Assembly (NCBI RefSeq): GCF_049943955.1
Contig: NZ_JBNFTW010000001.1
Span: forward strand, 124,001 to 188,000
Reading direction: 5' to 3'
Source: Desulfosporosinus sp049943955
GTDB taxonomy: Bacteria > Bacillota > Desulfitobacteriia > Desulfitobacteriales > Desulfitobacteriaceae
DNA length: 64,000 bases
Shown: piece by piece, positions 8,663 to 17,515 of the stretch
Position numbering within the stretch: position 1 is the stretch's first letter
How the letters are laid out: each line of letters starts with the position of its first letter
Position numbers and translations under genes: made by a program
The notes under the pieces: generated by a model
What the model was told of the DNA's origin: nothing
The model's input: the letters and a program-made list of their open reading frames with translations, nothing else
The model's database searches: none

Positions 8663-9641
8663 ATGAATTACATTATTTTGGGTGGATCTGGATTTATAGG
8701 AACACATTTTCATTAAACTGCTTAAAACAGAGGTAATTACTCCAAATGACAAGGTAAATGTTTCAGACATTGCAATGCCGAGTGAGCAAGGCGTAGTACC
8801 TGGAGTAGCCGGAACAAATTGAATGTGTTTAGTTTAATCCGTTTGCATGTACGCAGCCCAACGAGTTTGATTTTCGGCCCACTGATAAGGATATATCGTT
8901 TTCAATTTGGCTACAGTTTCCCTTGGATATCCTAATTATGGGAATTTCGAGTCAATATCCGCGGAGTGTAACAGTTTTTGCTGAAAAGTGCGGCAACAAA
9001 ATGATACTTTTTACATGTTCCATTGCGCCCTGGCTCGACTGAAGAACTAAAGGAAGAAACCACCCTTCCAACCCCTAAAACTCCCTACGGCATTAGCAAG
9101 CTGGTGGGAGAGAAAATTTATCAGGGGTGGCAGGGAAAAGTTGCAAATCGTAAATTGACTATTTAACGCTCAGGTGTTGTGTACGGTAAGGGCGAAAACG
9201 GCAACTTTACTCACCTGTATTTTGGCCAGCGTAAGCATCACTATTTCTTCAATCCGGGTCGAAAGGATATAATCAAGGCCTTTTTATTTGTGTTGAAGAG
9301 CATAAACGCTTTATGAAATACCGGATGATCAATAACAACTTTCCAGGTTCCGATATTTATGACTGTAACTTTGAGCCGTCTTATACCATAGAGCAGATTT
9401 GCAACGAGATTCAGAGAGCCACCGATTTGAAGCGGTATGTCCATTAGTCCCTGCTTGATGCTGATTGACTGCAGCGTGGTCCCATTGAGTGAATAAACTT
9501 GGACTTAATTCAGCGTGAGTGAAGAAGCTAATGATCTCAACCAATATCAGTGGGAATAAACTGTTAGCCAGTGGCTACAAGTTCTTTGAGGAAACTTTGA
9601 AAGACTGGTTTGATGACTGTGGTAAAAAAGGGCTTGAGTAA
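8663..9641 (+). pseudogene. Decayed NAD-dependent sugar epimerase/dehydratase (SDR)
   Basis: The remains of one gene are spread over several frames. The first codons after an ATG at 8663 read MNYIILGGSGFIGTHF, an SDR nucleotide-binding start, then hit a stop. Further on LPTPKTPYGISKLVGEKIY carries the Tyr-x3-Lys motif, SGVVYGKGENGNFTHLYFG-like sequence follows after an in-frame stop, and a C-terminal part ends at the TAA at 9639. At least four stops or frameshifts interrupt it. It was probably a further nucleotide-sugar epimerase or reductase of the cluster, so the present polymer may differ from the ancestral one. Confidence 0.8.
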
Positions 9642-9677
9642 CAATTAACTTCGGATTGTGAAAGGAACTCGCTAATT

Positions 9678-10835
9678 ATGAAGATATTACAAATTCCTAA
9701 TTATATGTATCCTAATATTGGAGGTGTTGAGCAGGTTGGACGTGATATCGTTAACGTACTTCAGGGCGAGTCCGATATAGAACAAAAAATTATTTGCTTC
9801 AACGAACATGCCTCTGATGGTGATTACATTTGCAAGAGAAAAGAAACAGTTCACGATCAAGTAGATGGAGTTGATGTTATCCGCTGCGGATGTATTGCAA
9901 AGATACAGTCTCAATCACTTTCTCTTACATATGCTCAGGAATTGTCGAAGTTAATAAATGATTTTCAACCGGAGGTTGTGATTTTTCATTATCCAAATCC
10001 ATTTGTGGCATCTTTATTATCAAAATACATGAAGAGAAATCTTAGATTAATTCTTTACTGGCATTTGGATATTACACAGCAAAAACTTCTAGGGAAACTG
10101 TTTCATGGACAAACAATTCGATTGCTAGAGTGGGCGGACGTGGTTGTAGCCACTAGCCCGAACTATATAGAAGGAAGCCCATATCTTAATCGGTATAAAA
10201 ATAAGTGTATCGTAGTACCTAATTGTATCGGAACAAGAAGAATGCAGATCACCGAAGAAATTAGTATAAAAGCTGATCAATTGAGAAAAAAGTATGAAGG
10301 AAAAATGCTATGTTTTGGGCTCGGTAGGCACATTCCATATAAAGGATTTACTTACTTGATCAAAGCAAGTAAGTTGTTAGATGATAATTTTCGAATTTGT
10401 ATTGGAGGGAAAGGTCCATTAACTGAGCGGCTGCAGACTGAAGCACAAGGAGATGCAAAAATTGCGTTTTTAGGGCGTATTAGTAATGAAGAAATGGTTG
10501 CATATTATCTTGCCTGTGATATTTTCTGTTTCCCGTCAATCACAAAAAATGAGGCATTTGGAATTGCGCTTGCCGAAGGTATGTACTTTGGAAAGCCCGC
10601 AGTAACTTTTAAAATAGTGGGAAGCGGAGTGAATTATGTAAACATTAATGGGGTCACGGGAATTGAGTGCCCTAACGGAAACGTGGAAGCCTATGCAGGA
10701 GCCCTTCGAAAGTTGGCATCTGATACAGAACTGAGAAAAAAACTTGGGAAAAATGCGCGACAGAGAGTTAACGAACAATTTATGAGAGAACAATTTTCTA
10801 AGAAAATTAAAAGCCTAATTAATTCATTAAGGTAA
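9678..10835 (+). CDS. GT4-family glycosyltransferase
   Basis: 385 residues, ATG after AAAGGAA. GT-B fold: the N-terminal half has the glycine-rich acceptor loop NIGGVEQVGRD (about residues 14-24); the C-terminal half has the donor-site pattern GRHIPYKGFTYLIKA and the E-x7-E motif as EAFGIALAEGMYFGKPAV. This is the retaining GT4 (mannosyl/glucosyl-transferase) signature. No signal peptide or membrane span; it should work at the cytoplasmic face on the lipid-linked oligosaccharide. It is the first of four tandem GT4 genes. Given the GDP-mannose/GDP-rhamnose genes upstream, mannose or rhamnose transfer is plausible but not shown. Confidence 0.9.
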   Translation: MKILQIPNYMYPNIGGVEQVGRDIVNVLQGESDIEQKIICFNEHASDGDYICKRKETVHDQVDGVDVIRCGCIAKIQSQSLSLTYAQELSKLINDFQPEVVIFHYPNPFVASLLSKYMKRNLRLILYWHLDITQQKLLGKLFHGQTIRLLEWADVVVATSPNYIEGSPYLNRYKNKCIVVPNCIGTRRMQITEEISIKADQLRKKYEGKMLCFGLGRHIPYKGFTYLIKASKLLDDNFRICIGGKGPLTERLQTEAQGDAKIAFLGRISNEEMVAYYLACDIFCFPSITKNEAFGIALAEGMYFGKPAVTFKIVGSGVNYVNINGVTGIECPNGNVEAYAGALRKLASDTELRKKLGKNARQRVNEQFMREQFSKKIKSLINSLR

Positions 10836-10848
10836 GGAAACGGAGTAT

Positions 10849-11913
10849 ATGAAGTACACTTATGTTATAAATGGAAAATTCATGGCAGATCGCATGATGG
10901 GAATTGTAAGATATGCGAGTGAATTAGTACGGACATTGGACAAGTATTTAACTAATGATGAATACGTTACATTATTACTTCCGCCCAATGCTAAAGATGT
11001 ACCGAACTATATGAACATTCATATCGAAAAATATGGAATCCATTCTGGAATGCTTTGGGAACAAGTTGATTTAGCCCGTTACATGAACAGGCATAAGGAA
11101 GCTATTTGTCTCAATCTGTGTAATGTAGCGCCATTCTTCTCACGGCCAGGGATAACGACGATTCATGACATAATGTATAAGGCTAATCCTTTACACTATA
11201 CGACTCTACGAAACAAACTATCTAGATATTGGCATATATTTCAGTACTGGTTTACTACTCATCGTGAGATTGTGGTCTTGACAGTTAGTGATTATAGTAA
11301 AGGTGAAATTATTCGCTATTACCCTGCAGCTAAAGAAAAAGTTAAAGTAATACCAAATGCATGGCAACATGTATTGAATTATAATGACAGCCTGGATTGG
11401 CAGCAACGCTATCCTTTTTTATCTCCTGGGAGTTATTTCTTCTCACTTGCAACTCTAGCTAAGAACAAGAATGGTCGTTGGATCCTTGAAGCTGCACACA
11501 AAAATCCGGATCTTACATTTGTGATAGCTGGTAAGCATTACGAAACAGACAATGTCATAGAGATTCCGCAAAACGTCCATATATTGGGGTTTATTTCGGA
11601 TGAGGACGCATGTTCTTTAATTAAAAATTGTCGTGCGTTCTTGTTTCCTTCTATCTATGAAGGGTTTGGCTTGCCGCCGCTGGAAGCGTTGGCTTTAGGG
11701 GCCAACGTAATCTCTTCCAATGCAACTTCATTACCGGAGGTGCTGGGAAACAGTGTTCATTATATTTCACCGGACAATGCAAATGTGAATTTAGACCAGA
11801 TCCTGGAAGAGCCTGTTGAGGATAAGCAGAATACTCTATGTCGTTTCAGTTGGGATATGTCTGCCAGCATGTTACTAGAAGTTATGCAGAAATATGCAAT
11901 ACATTCGAATTAA
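10849..11913 (+). CDS. GT4-family glycosyltransferase (mannosyltransferase-like)
   Basis: 354 residues, ATG behind ACGGAG, 13 bases after the previous stop. The donor-binding motif is FPSIYEGFGLPPLEALALG, the form common in WbpY/WbdB/MtfB-like mannosyltransferases; the C-terminal domain also shows LATLAKNKNGRWILEA in the position of the usual KN/KG loop. The protein is clearly paralogous to the next gene: both start with a V(I)NG(K/R) strand, have GI(V/P)RYA in the same place and end with similar SWD/TWN segments. Soluble cytoplasmic enzyme; acceptor unknown. Confidence 0.9.
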   Translation: MKYTYVINGKFMADRMMGIVRYASELVRTLDKYLTNDEYVTLLLPPNAKDVPNYMNIHIEKYGIHSGMLWEQVDLARYMNRHKEAICLNLCNVAPFFSRPGITTIHDIMYKANPLHYTTLRNKLSRYWHIFQYWFTTHREIVVLTVSDYSKGEIIRYYPAAKEKVKVIPNAWQHVLNYNDSLDWQQRYPFLSPGSYFFSLATLAKNKNGRWILEAAHKNPDLTFVIAGKHYETDNVIEIPQNVHILGFISDEDACSLIKNCRAFLFPSIYEGFGLPPLEALALGANVISSNATSLPEVLGNSVHYISPDNANVNLDQILEEPVEDKQNTLCRFSWDMSASMLLEVMQKYAIHSN

Positions 11914-11930
11914 GGGAGGAAATAGTATTA

Positions 11931-12986
11931 ATGCATGCAGATGTAGTGATCAATGGTCGTGTGTTGATGTATCCGATCAATGGCATACCGAGATATGCTT
12001 ACGAGATTATTAACCGACTCGATGAACATGCCGATACCTCATTATCAATTGACCTTGTTATTCCTGAAAATGCTAAGAAAGAATTTCACTTTAAGCACAT
12101 TCGCGTTGTTCAATTACCACAGGGATTTGCATGGGATTATTTTAAAGCGGAGATGTATGCCAGGAAGTGTCAAGCTATCTATGTCAATTTAGCTGGAAAG
12201 GGTGTCCTTTATCGTAAAAGTCTTATAGTTGTACATGATATTCGAATTTTGAGGTTGGGTGATGGTAAACGTTCTTGGCGAACAATTTTGACGAAGATGA
12301 AATTTTGGATTTCGTATCAATTGGCGGTTTCCTATGCAGGAAAATTGATTGCTGACTCAGAGTTTACACGTCATGAAATGTCAATTTACTCAGGAATTGA
12401 GTGCTCAAAAATAGATGTGATTGGTGCAGGCTGGGAGCATATTTACCGCATGGAAAAAGATAATTCAATTTTTGAGGAATTTCCACTGATCCAGAAAAAA
12501 GAATATTATCTGGCCGTAAGCAGTATAGCACCACACAAGAACTTTAAATGGATCGTCGAAAATGCTAGGCATAATCCATCCTGTCAGTATGTGATTATGG
12601 GAAAGACAGATATTTCCTTGTGGCAAGATAAAACAGAAGATTTTACCGGAAATATTATCTATGTAGGGTATCAGGAAGACGAACGAATGAAAGCGCTGTT
12701 GCTTGAATCTAAGGGCCTGATTTTTCCCTCACTGTACGAAGGATTTGGTATACCGCCATTGGAAGCTCTGGCATGCGGCATTCCTGTAATCGTATCCGAC
12801 ATACCGGTGTTGCGGGAAATATACGGAGATTCTGTGCACTACATGAATACGAAAAATTCCGACATTAATCTTGATATAATAATATCCGAAGTAGTAGAAA
12901 ATCCACGGATGGTATTGCGGAAATATACATGGAATCATGCAGCACAGCAATGGTTGACAATAATTCAGAAATCAACCTGGAGGTAA
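11931..12986 (+). CDS. GT4-family glycosyltransferase (paralogue of the preceding one)
   Basis: 351 residues. The ATG at 11931 is preferred to the open frame reaching back to 11838 because AAGGGAGGA lies 10 bases upstream and the first residues (ADVVINGRVLMYPINGIPRYA) then align with the start of the preceding enzyme. The donor site reads FPSLYEGFGIPPLEALACG and the loop AVSSIAPHKNFKWI matches the GT4 pattern. It probably arose by tandem duplication of its neighbour and has since diverged, giving two successive, chemically similar linkages. Substrates are not determinable. Confidence 0.9.
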   Translation: MHADVVINGRVLMYPINGIPRYAYEIINRLDEHADTSLSIDLVIPENAKKEFHFKHIRVVQLPQGFAWDYFKAEMYARKCQAIYVNLAGKGVLYRKSLIVVHDIRILRLGDGKRSWRTILTKMKFWISYQLAVSYAGKLIADSEFTRHEMSIYSGIECSKIDVIGAGWEHIYRMEKDNSIFEEFPLIQKKEYYLAVSSIAPHKNFKWIVENARHNPSCQYVIMGKTDISLWQDKTEDFTGNIIYVGYQEDERMKALLLESKGLIFPSLYEGFGIPPLEALACGIPVIVSDIPVLREIYGDSVHYMNTKNSDINLDIIISEVVENPRMVLRKYTWNHAAQQWLTIIQKSTWR

Positions 12987-12992
12987 TAAGTC

Positions 12993-14207
12993 ATGAAGCC
13001 TACTATACTAATGGTTTCAGAAAGAGTACCGTTTCCGGCCGATAACGGTGGAAAATTACGTACAGCAAATACGCTGAAACACTTATCCAAGTACTATACA
13101 ATTGACTTCGTCATGTATTCAATTGACACAGTATCGGAAAAGCAATTGGAGCAGGTTCAGAGATATTGCCGGAAAATAATGGTCTTTCCTGAAGGTATTC
13201 CTAGTAAGAGAAAGCATCTTCGGCATTTTATCACAGGAAAAAGTGGTATTGCATGTTGTATATATTCCAAGAGTATGCAAGCGGCCATCGATCAGCTCCT
13301 TGCAGAAAACCAATATCATTTTCTTTGGGTGGAACGTCTGTTTTGTCTTCCTTATTTTAATAGACGATTAAAGAAGAATGGAAATAACCCACCGGTTATT
13401 CTGAATATGCATGATGTCGACCACGAAGCAGTCCAATTTTTCTCTCAAGTTGACCTAAGTTATTTAAAACGAATGTATTATCGAGAGGAATACAAGCGCG
13501 TTCTTCGTTTAGAAGAGTATGCAATTCGCTCAGTTCATCGCATCATTGCGGTATCCGAGCGTGATCGGAAGCTATATCAAGAGAAGTTTCCATTTTGTAC
13601 AGATAAGTGGTTTAGTGCCAATAATGGAGTTGATTTGAGTGTTGCAAGAAATGCTCAACATAAGGAGAGAGCGAAATCGAAAGTACTTTTTGTAGGTGGC
13701 CTGGACAATCCGTGCAATCGTCACGGAATTTTATGGTTTGTCAAGGAGGTATGGGAAAAAATTCTTGTAGCTTGTCCTGATGCTCAGTTAGATATTGCGG
13801 GTTCGGGGAAATCAACAACTAAATTGAAGGAAGAACTATGCAGTTCACCCCATGTGAATTTTCTTGGTTACGTGGATGACGTAAACGAACTGTATCAGAA
13901 AGCAACCTGCATCATTGTTCCGTTACTCAGTGGAAGCGGTACAAGATTGAAAATTGTGGAAGCTTTCTCATTTAAACTGCCTGTTGTATCTACATCTATT
14001 GGTGCTGAAGGACTTCCTGTTGAGAATGGTAGAGAATTAATTATTGCTGATAATGCGGATTCTTTTGCCAAGGGAGTGATTAAAGCAATTCAAGATAATG
14101 GATGCTGTAACCTGATGACAGAGGAAGCTTATAACATTGCAGTAAAATATTATGATTGGGATGTTATTATGGATAATTTAATAAAGAAAGTAGAAGCCTC
14201 ATTATGA
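12993..14207 (+). CDS. GT4-family glycosyltransferase (Stp1/TIGR03087-like)
   Basis: 404 residues, ATG 6 bases after the previous stop with GGAGGTAA overlapping that stop. The N-terminus (SERVPFPADNGGKLRTANTL) is characteristic of the glycosyltransferase subfamily seen in exopolysaccharide/EpsH clusters. The C-terminal half has FVGGLDNPCNRHG, the SGSGTRLKIVEAFSFKLPVV donor-site helix with the conserved E, and a typical terminal helix. The last four bases overlap the next gene as ATGA, pointing to translational coupling. Cytoplasmic, retaining enzyme by family; substrate unknown. Confidence 0.88.
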   Translation: MKPTILMVSERVPFPADNGGKLRTANTLKHLSKYYTIDFVMYSIDTVSEKQLEQVQRYCRKIMVFPEGIPSKRKHLRHFITGKSGIACCIYSKSMQAAIDQLLAENQYHFLWVERLFCLPYFNRRLKKNGNNPPVILNMHDVDHEAVQFFSQVDLSYLKRMYYREEYKRVLRLEEYAIRSVHRIIAVSERDRKLYQEKFPFCTDKWFSANNGVDLSVARNAQHKERAKSKVLFVGGLDNPCNRHGILWFVKEVWEKILVACPDAQLDIAGSGKSTTKLKEELCSSPHVNFLGYVDDVNELYQKATCIIVPLLSGSGTRLKIVEAFSFKLPVVSTSIGAEGLPVENGRELIIADNADSFAKGVIKAIQDNGCCNLMTEEAYNIAVKYYDWDVIMDNLIKKVEASL

Positions 14208-15424
14208 TAAATGAGATCAAAAAGGAAAAGCTGAATATAACTGTCTCATTAATTAATTTCCATTTTGCACATAATTATGGAGCAGTATTGCAGTGCCTCG
14301 CATTGCAAACATTGCTACAAAAAAGAGGATATGATCTGCATGTAATCGATTATCGCCCTTACTATCAGCAACAATACTATACTAGATATGCCAATCCATT
14401 TCGTTGTATGTATTGGAGATATAAACTACTATGGGGGGAGAAAAAATCAAAGAGAATTTTCCAATCTGTGAGATGGGGAGCTTGTGTTATATGTGGCTAT
14501 CGTCAAGCTGGACGTCGAGGCCAGTTGGAAGAAGCCTTTGATCCGTTCGTACGACGGAATCTGTGTTTAACCAAAAGGTACAACAGTCTCAAAGAATTAC
14601 AAAAACATCCACCGAAATCTGATGTGTATATTTGTGGTAGTGATCAGGTGTGGAATCCCCTAGTGACATCTGGTGTTGATCCTGCATATTACCTCGATTT
14701 TGGTAGTGACAATCACTATCGAATAGCTTATGCAGTCAGTCCCTGTCAGGCACTGGATACCAAGTATCATAGATTGCTTCTTTCTCGTTTATTGGGTCGT
14801 TTTGATGCAATTTCGCTTCGTGAAGCTGAAAAAAAGGCCGAATTGGAGGAGCATAGCAATAAATCAATTTCAATTTGCCTTGACCCAACACTTTTACTGC
14901 ATGCGGATGATTATTATTCCTTTGAGGAGAAAATAGAGGACTGCGACCAGTATGTTTTGGTGTATGCGTTTAAAGAGACAACGGGGGGGAACAGAATTAT
15001 TGGCATTGTACACGAGATGCAACAGCGGATGAAGCTTCGCGTAATCGACATTTCATTCGAGAAAATTGCTTGGGATATCCCTGTTACGAAACGTTTTGGT
15101 ATTACACCGGGGCAATTTTTAACCTATTTCAGAAACGCAGCTTTTGTCGTTACAAATTCCTTCCACGGAACAGCATTTTCCATTATTTATCGTAGGCCTT
15201 TTCTTAGTATTCCGAAAGATGGTACTGCTCAGCGCATGACAGAATTACTCAACAAGCTTGAACTTGGCAATTGTTTGGCCGCTAATAATATTTTACCAAT
15301 AGGAACACCGATGCCAGATTATGATCATATAGCTAAAAGGCTTGAAATTCTGTGCGCTGAAAGTCAGCAATTCTTGTCGCAGGCTCTTGGCGATGTAGAA
15401 AAGGGAGATCACCGTGAGAATTAA
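14204..15424 (+). CDS. Polysaccharide pyruvyl transferase family protein
   Basis: 406 residues, ATG overlapping the preceding stop (ATGA). Family features of PF04230 (WcaK/CsaB): N-terminal HFAHNYGAVLQCLALQ, the central VYICGSDQVWNP signature near residue 145, and the late NSFHGTAFSIIYRRPF with the conserved histidine. Such enzymes add ketal pyruvate from phosphoenolpyruvate to hexoses in capsular and cell-wall polymers. Some family members occur next to F420H2-dehydrogenase-beta-like proteins, and a broken gene of that type lies at the end of this cluster. Pyruvylation of this polymer is inferred from family only. Confidence 0.87.
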   Translation: MINEIKKEKLNITVSLINFHFAHNYGAVLQCLALQTLLQKRGYDLHVIDYRPYYQQQYYTRYANPFRCMYWRYKLLWGEKKSKRIFQSVRWGACVICGYRQAGRRGQLEEAFDPFVRRNLCLTKRYNSLKELQKHPPKSDVYICGSDQVWNPLVTSGVDPAYYLDFGSDNHYRIAYAVSPCQALDTKYHRLLLSRLLGRFDAISLREAEKKAELEEHSNKSISICLDPTLLLHADDYYSFEEKIEDCDQYVLVYAFKETTGGNRIIGIVHEMQQRMKLRVIDISFEKIAWDIPVTKRFGITPGQFLTYFRNAAFVVTNSFHGTAFSIIYRRPFLSIPKDGTAQRMTELLNKLELGNCLAANNILPIGTPMPDYDHIAKRLEILCAESQQFLSQALGDVEKGDHREN

Positions 15425-16748
15425 TAGCATTAGCTTAATTTGTAAATTATTTACACTTTTTCTAGGATTGTATTGCAGTACCATTTTAAGCCTACAAAAG
15501 ATGATACCCACGTCCATATATATTATATTTCTTCTTGGAATGCCTGTTGCTATGGCTTTTTTAGGGTTGATTTTTGGGATTTGTATTAAACGTAAAGTAA
15601 TCGTAGATATAGTAGTGTTGTCAGCGATTGGTATGATTATTGTCATGCTGTTCTGGAACAACTATACAATCAAGGATGTAGGTATTGTTGGTATGTATGG
15701 ATTACTGTTGCCAGTCTTTTTTTTCATTGTTTGCTGGAGAAATTCAGACTGGCACATAGAATTGCTAACAATAATGATGGTATTTGGTATTTTCTATGCA
15801 TTCTGGACAATTATTTGTCTCGCCTATCCGACGATTTATTACCAGCATATTGCGTCGCTAATGCAGAGCCTTTATCCTCAAATTAGTTATGATATAAATC
15901 CAGAAGCTGGGTTAACAGCACACTATAGCACAAACGGTATGTATCTCGCTAATGGCGTAATTGCGACATTGTGTAAATGGCTACTTAGCGATAAAAATGC
16001 TACGAAAAGTAGAAAACTTTATATAATTGCAATTAGTTTTCAAGCGGCTGCATTATTAATTTCAGGTAAGCGTGGACCATTGCTCTGTGTTATCATTGCT
16101 CTTTATGTTGCATACTTTTTGTATCATATAAATAAACCAAAGGGGCGTTTCTTTAAATTGGTACTAATTTCCCTCTTAGCAATGATAATCCTTTACTTGG
16201 CTATACTAATTGTCCCAGCGTTAGCAAATCCCTTTATGAGAATGTTTCAGATGATGAACACAGATGACGTTTCCACTGGTCGCTTTGATCTTTGGGCAGC
16301 AGGATGGCGTGATTTCCTCCAGAGCCCACTTATTGGCCGTGGCTGGCGATGGTTTTACTACAATGATACTCAAGTATTTGCTAATTTTGATATTCATAAT
16401 GTCTATTTGCAGTTCCTGGTAGAAACGGGAATCTTGGGAAGCATTACCTTTTATGTATTTATCTTTGTTAACTACTATAGAACAGTGAAACTGACAAAGG
16501 CTTGGCGAAGGGAAATTTTCCAAGACGGTAATAGCATAAACTATGGTATTTTATTGTTTTGTATAATTTACCAAACATACTATTTAATTTTTATTTTTGA
16601 GGGAACTGCTTTTTTCAATCCAGAAGCGATGTTTCCCTATATAGCATCTTGCGCAATGACACAATATATTTATAGAAATTCCAAAATACGGAAAGTTGAC
16701 TATGATGCTCTAAAGGCTAAAGATGGGAGAAAAAAGATATGGGCATAG
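15414..16748 (+). CDS. O-antigen ligase/polymerase-like membrane protein (Wzy candidate)
   Basis: 444 residues, GTG start with AAGGGAGATC, overlapping the previous gene by 11 bases. It is strongly hydrophobic with roughly ten to twelve predicted spans. A large loop near residues 280-320 carries STGRFDLWAAGWRDF, GRGWRWFYYND and HNVYLQFLVETG, the pattern of the Wzy_C/O-antigen ligase domain (PF04932), including the conserved Arg and the His-Asn pair. In a cluster with an initiating transferase, flippase and Wzz/BY-kinase, the most likely role is the Wzy polymerase on the outer face of the membrane. Confidence 0.85.
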   Translation: MRINSISLICKLFTLFLGLYCSTILSLQKMIPTSIYIIFLLGMPVAMAFLGLIFGICIKRKVIVDIVVLSAIGMIIVMLFWNNYTIKDVGIVGMYGLLLPVFFFIVCWRNSDWHIELLTIMMVFGIFYAFWTIICLAYPTIYYQHIASLMQSLYPQISYDINPEAGLTAHYSTNGMYLANGVIATLCKWLLSDKNATKSRKLYIIAISFQAAALLISGKRGPLLCVIIALYVAYFLYHINKPKGRFFKLVLISLLAMIILYLAILIVPALANPFMRMFQMMNTDDVSTGRFDLWAAGWRDFLQSPLIGRGWRWFYYNDTQVFANFDIHNVYLQFLVETGILGSITFYVFIFVNYYRTVKLTKAWRREIFQDGNSINYGILLFCIIYQTYYLIFIFEGTAFFNPEAMFPYIASCAMTQYIYRNSKIRKVDYDALKAKDGRKKIWA

Positions 16749-17473
16749 CTGAAATGATAATTTTTCTTTTTCTAATTTTACATATTCTGAATTTATTGTT
16801 CCTGAGTCTCTATTGCAGGCTAGCAAGAATATTGGATCAAAGACATAGGGCAAAGGAAGAAATGAATCAAAATCAAATAAACAACCAGCAACCTAAAAAG
16901 TTGCCTCTGATAAAACGAATTTATAGTTGGTTGGAGCCATATTTTTATGGTTGGATGCGGTACTCGATTATTGTAATCGGGCACATTCCTAGCCATAGAA
17001 TACGCAATTTTCTTTATCGTTTTGTTTTTTGCATGCAAATCACAACTAGAACAGTTATCTATGGCGGATGCGAAATTCGATCACCGTGGAATATTAAGGC
17101 AGGTAACTGTGTTATTTCAACTTATTGCATTCTTGATGGGCGAAATGGTATCGAATTTGGTGATAATGTTGTGTTGGGCAGTGGTGTACATATCTGGACA
17201 GAAGAGCATGGATTAAACGATCCGTTGTTTGGTGTGCAGAATGAGAATCGAGCACCTGTCGTTATGAAGTCTCACGCATGGGTTTGTTCCGATTCCACAC
17301 TATTACCAGGTGTAATTGTGGGTGAGGGAGCTGTAGTGGCATCACGAGCCTGTTTAACAAAGGATGCCGAGCCATTCGGGGTATATGCAGGCATTCCGGC
17401 TCGTAAGATCAAAGAGAGGAACCGTGATCTTCCATATGTTCTTACTGGAAAACCGACCTGGCATTTTTATTGA
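16739..17473 (+). CDS. Hexapeptide-repeat acyltransferase (LbH family) with N-terminal membrane segment
   Basis: 244 residues, ATG overlapping the Wzy-like gene by 10 bases, with GGGAGAAAAAAG upstream. An N-terminal hydrophobic segment (about residues 5-27) and a linker precede a left-handed beta-helix from about 100 on, with imperfect hexapeptides and the WcaF/maltose-acetyltransferase-type end: IEFGDNVVLGSGVHIW, HAWVCSDSTLLPGV, GEGAVVASRACLTKD, YAGIPARKI. It probably O-acetylates the repeat unit using acetyl-CoA. The N-terminal membrane anchor is less usual for this family and could tether it to the assembly complex. Acyl group and acceptor are unknown. Confidence 0.87.
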   Translation: MGIAEMIIFLFLILHILNLLFLSLYCRLARILDQRHRAKEEMNQNQINNQQPKKLPLIKRIYSWLEPYFYGWMRYSIIVIGHIPSHRIRNFLYRFVFCMQITTRTVIYGGCEIRSPWNIKAGNCVISTYCILDGRNGIEFGDNVVLGSGVHIWTEEHGLNDPLFGVQNENRAPVVMKSHAWVCSDSTLLPGVIVGEGAVVASRACLTKDAEPFGVYAGIPARKIKERNRDLPYVLTGKPTWHFY

Positions 17474-17515
17474 GCAGATGCTTTTCAGTTAGCTTCGCGA
17501 CAGTAAGGAGAAAAA

